NCBI GenBank assembly: GCA_024399835.1
Contig: JAKSNK010000004.1
Span: forward strand, 1 to 64,000
Reading direction: 5' to 3'
DNA: 64,000 bases
DNA from: Paludibacteraceae bacterium
Lineage (GTDB): Bacteria > Bacteroidota > Bacteroidia > Bacteroidales > Paludibacteraceae
Below, piece after piece: positions 61,006-64,000 of the stretch (position 1 is its first letter; the number at the start of each line of letters is the position of its first letter). The translations under genes were made by a program, and so were the position numbers. Under the pieces are notes generated by a model. It was given only the letters and a program-made list of their open reading frames with translations, searched no databases and was not told the DNA's origin.

Positions 61006-62964
61006 ATGAATTCAGAGACTAAATATTTGCATTTGTTAAGCAAGCAGTTCCCCGACAAGAACGCTGTTGTCAGCGAGTTGATTAACCTCAAAGCCATTTT
61101 ATCGCTTCCGAAAGGAACAGAACACTTTGTGAGCGACCTGCACGGCGCTTCAAATGCTTTCATCCACATGGTCAAGAACGCCAGCGGTGTGATTCGCCGC
61201 AAAGTGGATGACCTATATGGCGAGAGCATGAGTGAACAGGAGAAACGCGCCCTATGCGCTCTAATCTACTACCCTACCGAACGAATGGAACTGATTCATA
61301 ACGGCGTTATTCCACTTCCGCACAACGATTGGGATACATGGTACCGAACCAACCTGCACCACATGGTACATGTAGCGCGGGCGGTTACCGTCAAATACAC
61401 ACGAAGCAAAGTGCGCAAGATATTGCCCAAGCAGTTTGCCTATGTGATTGAAGAACTGCTCCACGAGACCAATATCGAGCAAGACCGCTCATCCTATTTT
61501 AATGCCATTATTGACGGCATTATCGAGACCGGCATGGCAGAGCAGTTTATTAAGGAAATAGCGTATCTGATTCATAGTCTGACCATTGACACCTTTCATA
61601 TTGTCGGGGATATCTTCGACCGTGGTCCAAAGGCAGAAAAAATAATGGAGGTACTTTCCACCATTCGCGACTACGATATTCAGTACGGCAATCACGATAT
61701 CGAGTGGATGGGTGCGGCAATGGGCAACCGTGCGCTAATAGCCACCGTGGTCCGTATCAGCATACGCTATGCCAACATAGAGACATTGGAAGAGGGCTAC
61801 GGAATCAACCTGCTGCCGTTGGCAAACTTTGCCATGGAGACATACGGCAATGACCCATGCACGATTTTTCAAACCAAAGACTTTGAGAACAACCCCCGAC
61901 TGACACGCTCCGCCGGACTGATGGCAAAGATGCACAAAGCCATCTCTATCATTCAATTCAAGTTGGAGGGACAGACTATCCGCCGCCACCCTGAATGGGA
62001 GATGAACGACCGATTACTGTTGGACAAGATTGATTATCTGCACGGTACGATACGGATAGACGGGCGAAACTACCCGTTGACCGACACGCATTTGCCAACC
62101 ATTCGTCCCAATGACCCGTACGCGCTGAGCGAAGAAGAGGAGGAACTGATGGTACAATTGGAGCGAAGTTGGCGCAAATCCGATAAAATGCAAAGCCACC
62201 TCAAGCAGATTTACGAACACGGTTCGCTATTTTTGGTACATAACGGTTTTCTGCTCTATCACGCCGCTATCCCCATGAACGAGGACGGAACCTTTACCAA
62301 GGTTGACATATGCGGACAACCGGTACAAGGGCGTGCGCTGATGGAACGCATCGACCAAGTTATCCGCAATGCTTATTACGGCAAAGGCAAGCAGCAACAA
62401 GAAGCATTGGACTTTATGCTTTATCTGTGGGAGGGTCCCCACTCGCCCCTGTACAACAAGGACAAAATGACTACTTTTGAGCGGTATTTCATAGCCGACA
62501 AGGATACATGGAAAGAGCAGAAAGGTGCTTATTACGAATTGGCCAACCATCGCAGTATATGCGAGAAGATATTGACTGAATTTGGGTTAGACCCGCAGAA
62601 CGGGCGAATTATCAACGGACATATACCCGTTCGCACCCTACAGGGCGAAAGTCCATTGCGTGCAGAGGGCAGACGGTTTGTAATAGACGGCGGATTTGCC
62701 AAGCCGTATCAGGAGAAAACAGGCATATCGGGCTACACTTTGATATACAATAGTCACGGTATTCAGTTGGTTGAGCACGAGTCGTTTGAGAATAGGGAAC
62801 AAGCCATATTGAGCGGAAGCGACATACAGAACCGTACCTTGCTGCAAGACTTCTCCACCCACCGTATGCTGGTTAGCGACACGGATCGGGGTAAAGTGCT
62901 CAAAGAGCATGTCCGCGACTTGGAAAAACTGCTCAAGGCATACGAAGCGGGAAAAATATTATAA
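61006..62964 (+). CDS. fbp: Class III fructose-1,6-bisphosphatase
   Basis: This metal-dependent phosphatase of the calcineurin-like fold hydrolyses fructose 1,6-bisphosphate in gluconeogenesis. The 652-residue protein has FVSDLHGASNAFIHMVKNAS, GDIFDRGPKAEKIMEVL, YGNHDIEWMGAAMGN and a C-terminal INGHIPVRT with FVIDGGFAKPYQ. Both length and motifs match the class III form shared by Firmicutes and Bacteroidota. It starts 40 bases after the tRNA terminator and no separate promoter is clear. Its stop overlaps the convergent esterase by 6 bases. Confidence 0.95.
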   Translation: MNSETKYLHLLSKQFPDKNAVVSELINLKAILSLPKGTEHFVSDLHGASNAFIHMVKNASGVIRRKVDDLYGESMSEQEKRALCALIYYPTERMELIHNGVIPLPHNDWDTWYRTNLHHMVHVARAVTVKYTRSKVRKILPKQFAYVIEELLHETNIEQDRSSYFNAIIDGIIETGMAEQFIKEIAYLIHSLTIDTFHIVGDIFDRGPKAEKIMEVLSTIRDYDIQYGNHDIEWMGAAMGNRALIATVVRISIRYANIETLEEGYGINLLPLANFAMETYGNDPCTIFQTKDFENNPRLTRSAGLMAKMHKAISIIQFKLEGQTIRRHPEWEMNDRLLLDKIDYLHGTIRIDGRNYPLTDTHLPTIRPNDPYALSEEEEELMVQLERSWRKSDKMQSHLKQIYEHGSLFLVHNGFLLYHAAIPMNEDGTFTKVDICGQPVQGRALMERIDQVIRNAYYGKGKQQQEALDFMLYLWEGPHSPLYNKDKMTTFERYFIADKDTWKEQKGAYYELANHRSICEKILTEFGLDPQNGRIINGHIPVRTLQGESPLRAEGRRFVIDGGFAKPYQEKTGISGYTLIYNSHGIQLVEHESFENREQAILSGSDIQNRTLLQDFSTHRMLVSDTDRGKVLKEHVRDLEKLLKAYEAGKIL

Positions 62965-64000
62965 CTTTTTGTCCTGCAATTCCCACCCTGTAATGGTAGA
63001 AATATACGGGATGAGCACATGTGCTGCCTTGCGGTGTCCCTCGTAGTTGGGATGCCAATCGGCGCCTAAATTGCGTTCATCGTCGTGAAAAAGCCCGTCG
63101 TAGAACGGACAAAAATATACTTCGGGCAAATGGCATTGCTCAACTACTTGCCGTACATATTCCGTAAGGGTAGGAACACCCTTTTTGACACAGCACACGA
63201 CAGGATGTGATGTGCCGTAGTTGGTTTTAATCGTTTGCAACAGCCGCTGATAATTGTGCGCAAAAGCGTCATACTCGGGTTGGCGACCGGTAGAGAAATC
63301 GTTTCCGCCCAACAGGATGACCGTGATTTGCGGACGAAAGATTGTCGTATCGGCAGTCCACCGCATGGCAGCCGTCGAATCCATATCAAAAATCTGCTCG
63401 TAGCGGTCAGGCATATACCAATCGGGGAACTTGCTGTTGTAGTTACGCGCTATTCCCATTCCCGAATGGGCGATTAACCGGTAATCGGCATCAAAATATC
63501 GTGCTATAATGGCAGCATAAGTCTTGGCGGAAGTTTCCGTTTGCGGGGTAAAATGGTCGTGTTGCGTACTATTCTCTGCCCCATAGCCACAGGTATAACT
63601 GTCTCCGATAAACTCTATTTGGCGTACTTTATAGGGCTGTGCCTCCAGCAGTTCGCCTTGTACGAGAAATTCGTGGAAAGTAGTCCGTCCCTGTTCGCCC
63701 TCAGTCCGCTTGTAGAGAGTGACTGTATGCTCTTTGGGTCGCCTTGCGGTAAAGAGAACAACGGTAGTGTCGCCTGTTGTACAAATGATTCGGTCCGGCT
63801 CGGCGGTCATTTCGCGGTCTATATACAGGTTGTAATAGTTCTTACCCGTGTCCGACAGGCGCACGGCCAAATAGTTGCCCAAAAAATGGGCATGCACATA
63901 CACACCTGTCCAATCAGCCGTCACATCCGAGGCAGTACGAAGAACGCGCCCATGAAAGCACAAACGGGCATCCGTAGCATGAATACCCGTTATTTGTGCA
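62959..64000 (-). CDS. CE2-like SGNH/GDSL esterase, 5' end outside the window
   Basis: At least 347 codons are open to the right-hand window edge, so the true start is outside; the visible part begins QITGIHATDARLCFHGRVLR. An N-terminal jelly-roll (FHGRVLRTASDVTADW...YIDREM) leads to a SGNH hydrolase with the nucleophile in EFIGDSYTCGYGAENS, GGNDFSTGRQP and the Asp-His pair DWHPNYEGH. This two-domain order is that of family CE2 carbohydrate esterases, which deacetylate plant or capsular polysaccharides. It converges with fbp, overlapping by 6 bases. Confidence 0.87.
   Translation of the reverse strand, partial: AQITGIHATDARLCFHGRVLRTASDVTADWTGVYVHAHFLGNYLAVRLSDTGKNYYNLYIDREMTAEPDRIICTTGDTTVVLFTARRPKEHTVTLYKRTEGEQGRTTFHEFLVQGELLEAQPYKVRQIEFIGDSYTCGYGAENSTQHDHFTPQTETSAKTYAAIIARYFDADYRLIAHSGMGIARNYNSKFPDWYMPDRYEQIFDMDSTAAMRWTADTTIFRPQITVILLGGNDFSTGRQPEYDAFAHNYQRLLQTIKTNYGTSHPVVCCVKKGVPTLTEYVRQVVEQCHLPEVYFCPFYDGLFHDDERNLGADWHPNYEGHRKAAHVLIPYISTITGWELQDKKL

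Overview
The window reads as chromosomal DNA of a member of the Bacteroidales (phylum Bacteroidota). The clearest sign is the promoter type: at least twelve sites show a TTG or TTTG box, exactly 20 bases, then TAnnTTTG, the -33/-7 pattern of the Bacteroidota housekeeping sigma factor. The gene content agrees: a PorD-like DUF4835 protein and a DUF4831 protein upstream of recN, a DUF2723 membrane glycosyltransferase, a FISUMP protein, a zinc-free sirtuin and a class III fructose-bisphosphatase. I cannot name the genus.

Layout. 1-1.0 kb: a hairpin-rich stretch and three small genes ending in a terminator. 1.0-1.7 kb: a minimal nucleotidyltransferase and a tiny ORF on the minus strand. 2-4.7 kb: ppdK. 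4.8-17 kb: a plus-strand housekeeping run (short tilS, aroE, DUF4831, porD-like, recN, rarA, hemW, PBP1A, a TPR protein, a TraB/GumN protein), meeting cdsA head-on. 17.8-20.3 kb: an AT-rich accessory patch with a split-HNH/zinc-ribbon protein, repeat-rich non-coding DNA and a YoeB-type toxin-antitoxin pair. 20.3-26.7 kb: an acidic hypothetical, a lipid A acyltransferase-like protein, a GT2, a CobW-family GTPase and the DUF2723 protein.

26.8-50.5 kb is one long surface-polysaccharide locus behind a single recognisable promoter. It encodes a TviB/WbpO-like UDP-HexNAc dehydrogenase, a galacturonokinase-like GHMP kinase, a sugar-1-phosphate nucleotidyltransferase, a UDP-glucuronate 4-epimerase-like enzyme, a heparosan-type glucuronyl C5-epimerase homologue, an ATP-grasp ligase, a hexapeptide acyltransferase, seven glycosyltransferases (GT2 and GT4), two Wzx-like flippases, an EpsG/Wzy-like polymerase, an LtaS-like phosphotransferase, two different priming transferases (WecA-like and PglC-like), a DegT aminotransferase and a PglF/CapD-like 4,6-dehydratase. 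Together these suggest an acidic polymer whose uronic acids are made, epimerised and perhaps amidated. 50.5-56.4 kb holds ftsY, a MATE transporter, a PaaK-like ligase, a sirtuin and a DsbD-like protein. 56.4-64 kb holds a conserved hypothetical, a strong stand-alone structured RNA candidate, two small secreted proteins (one FISUMP), nadE, tRNA-Glu(CTC), fbp class III and a partial CE2-like esterase.

A theme across the window is short repeats that enter genes. A GTTTAGAG repeat supplies the stop codons of tilS, rarA and an acidic hypothetical. A 33-base repeat is intergenic at 40.3 kb and translated inside the DsbD-like protein at 56.1 kb. A TTCACCAAT-type repeat lies just upstream of ftsY and again, in frame, inside it.
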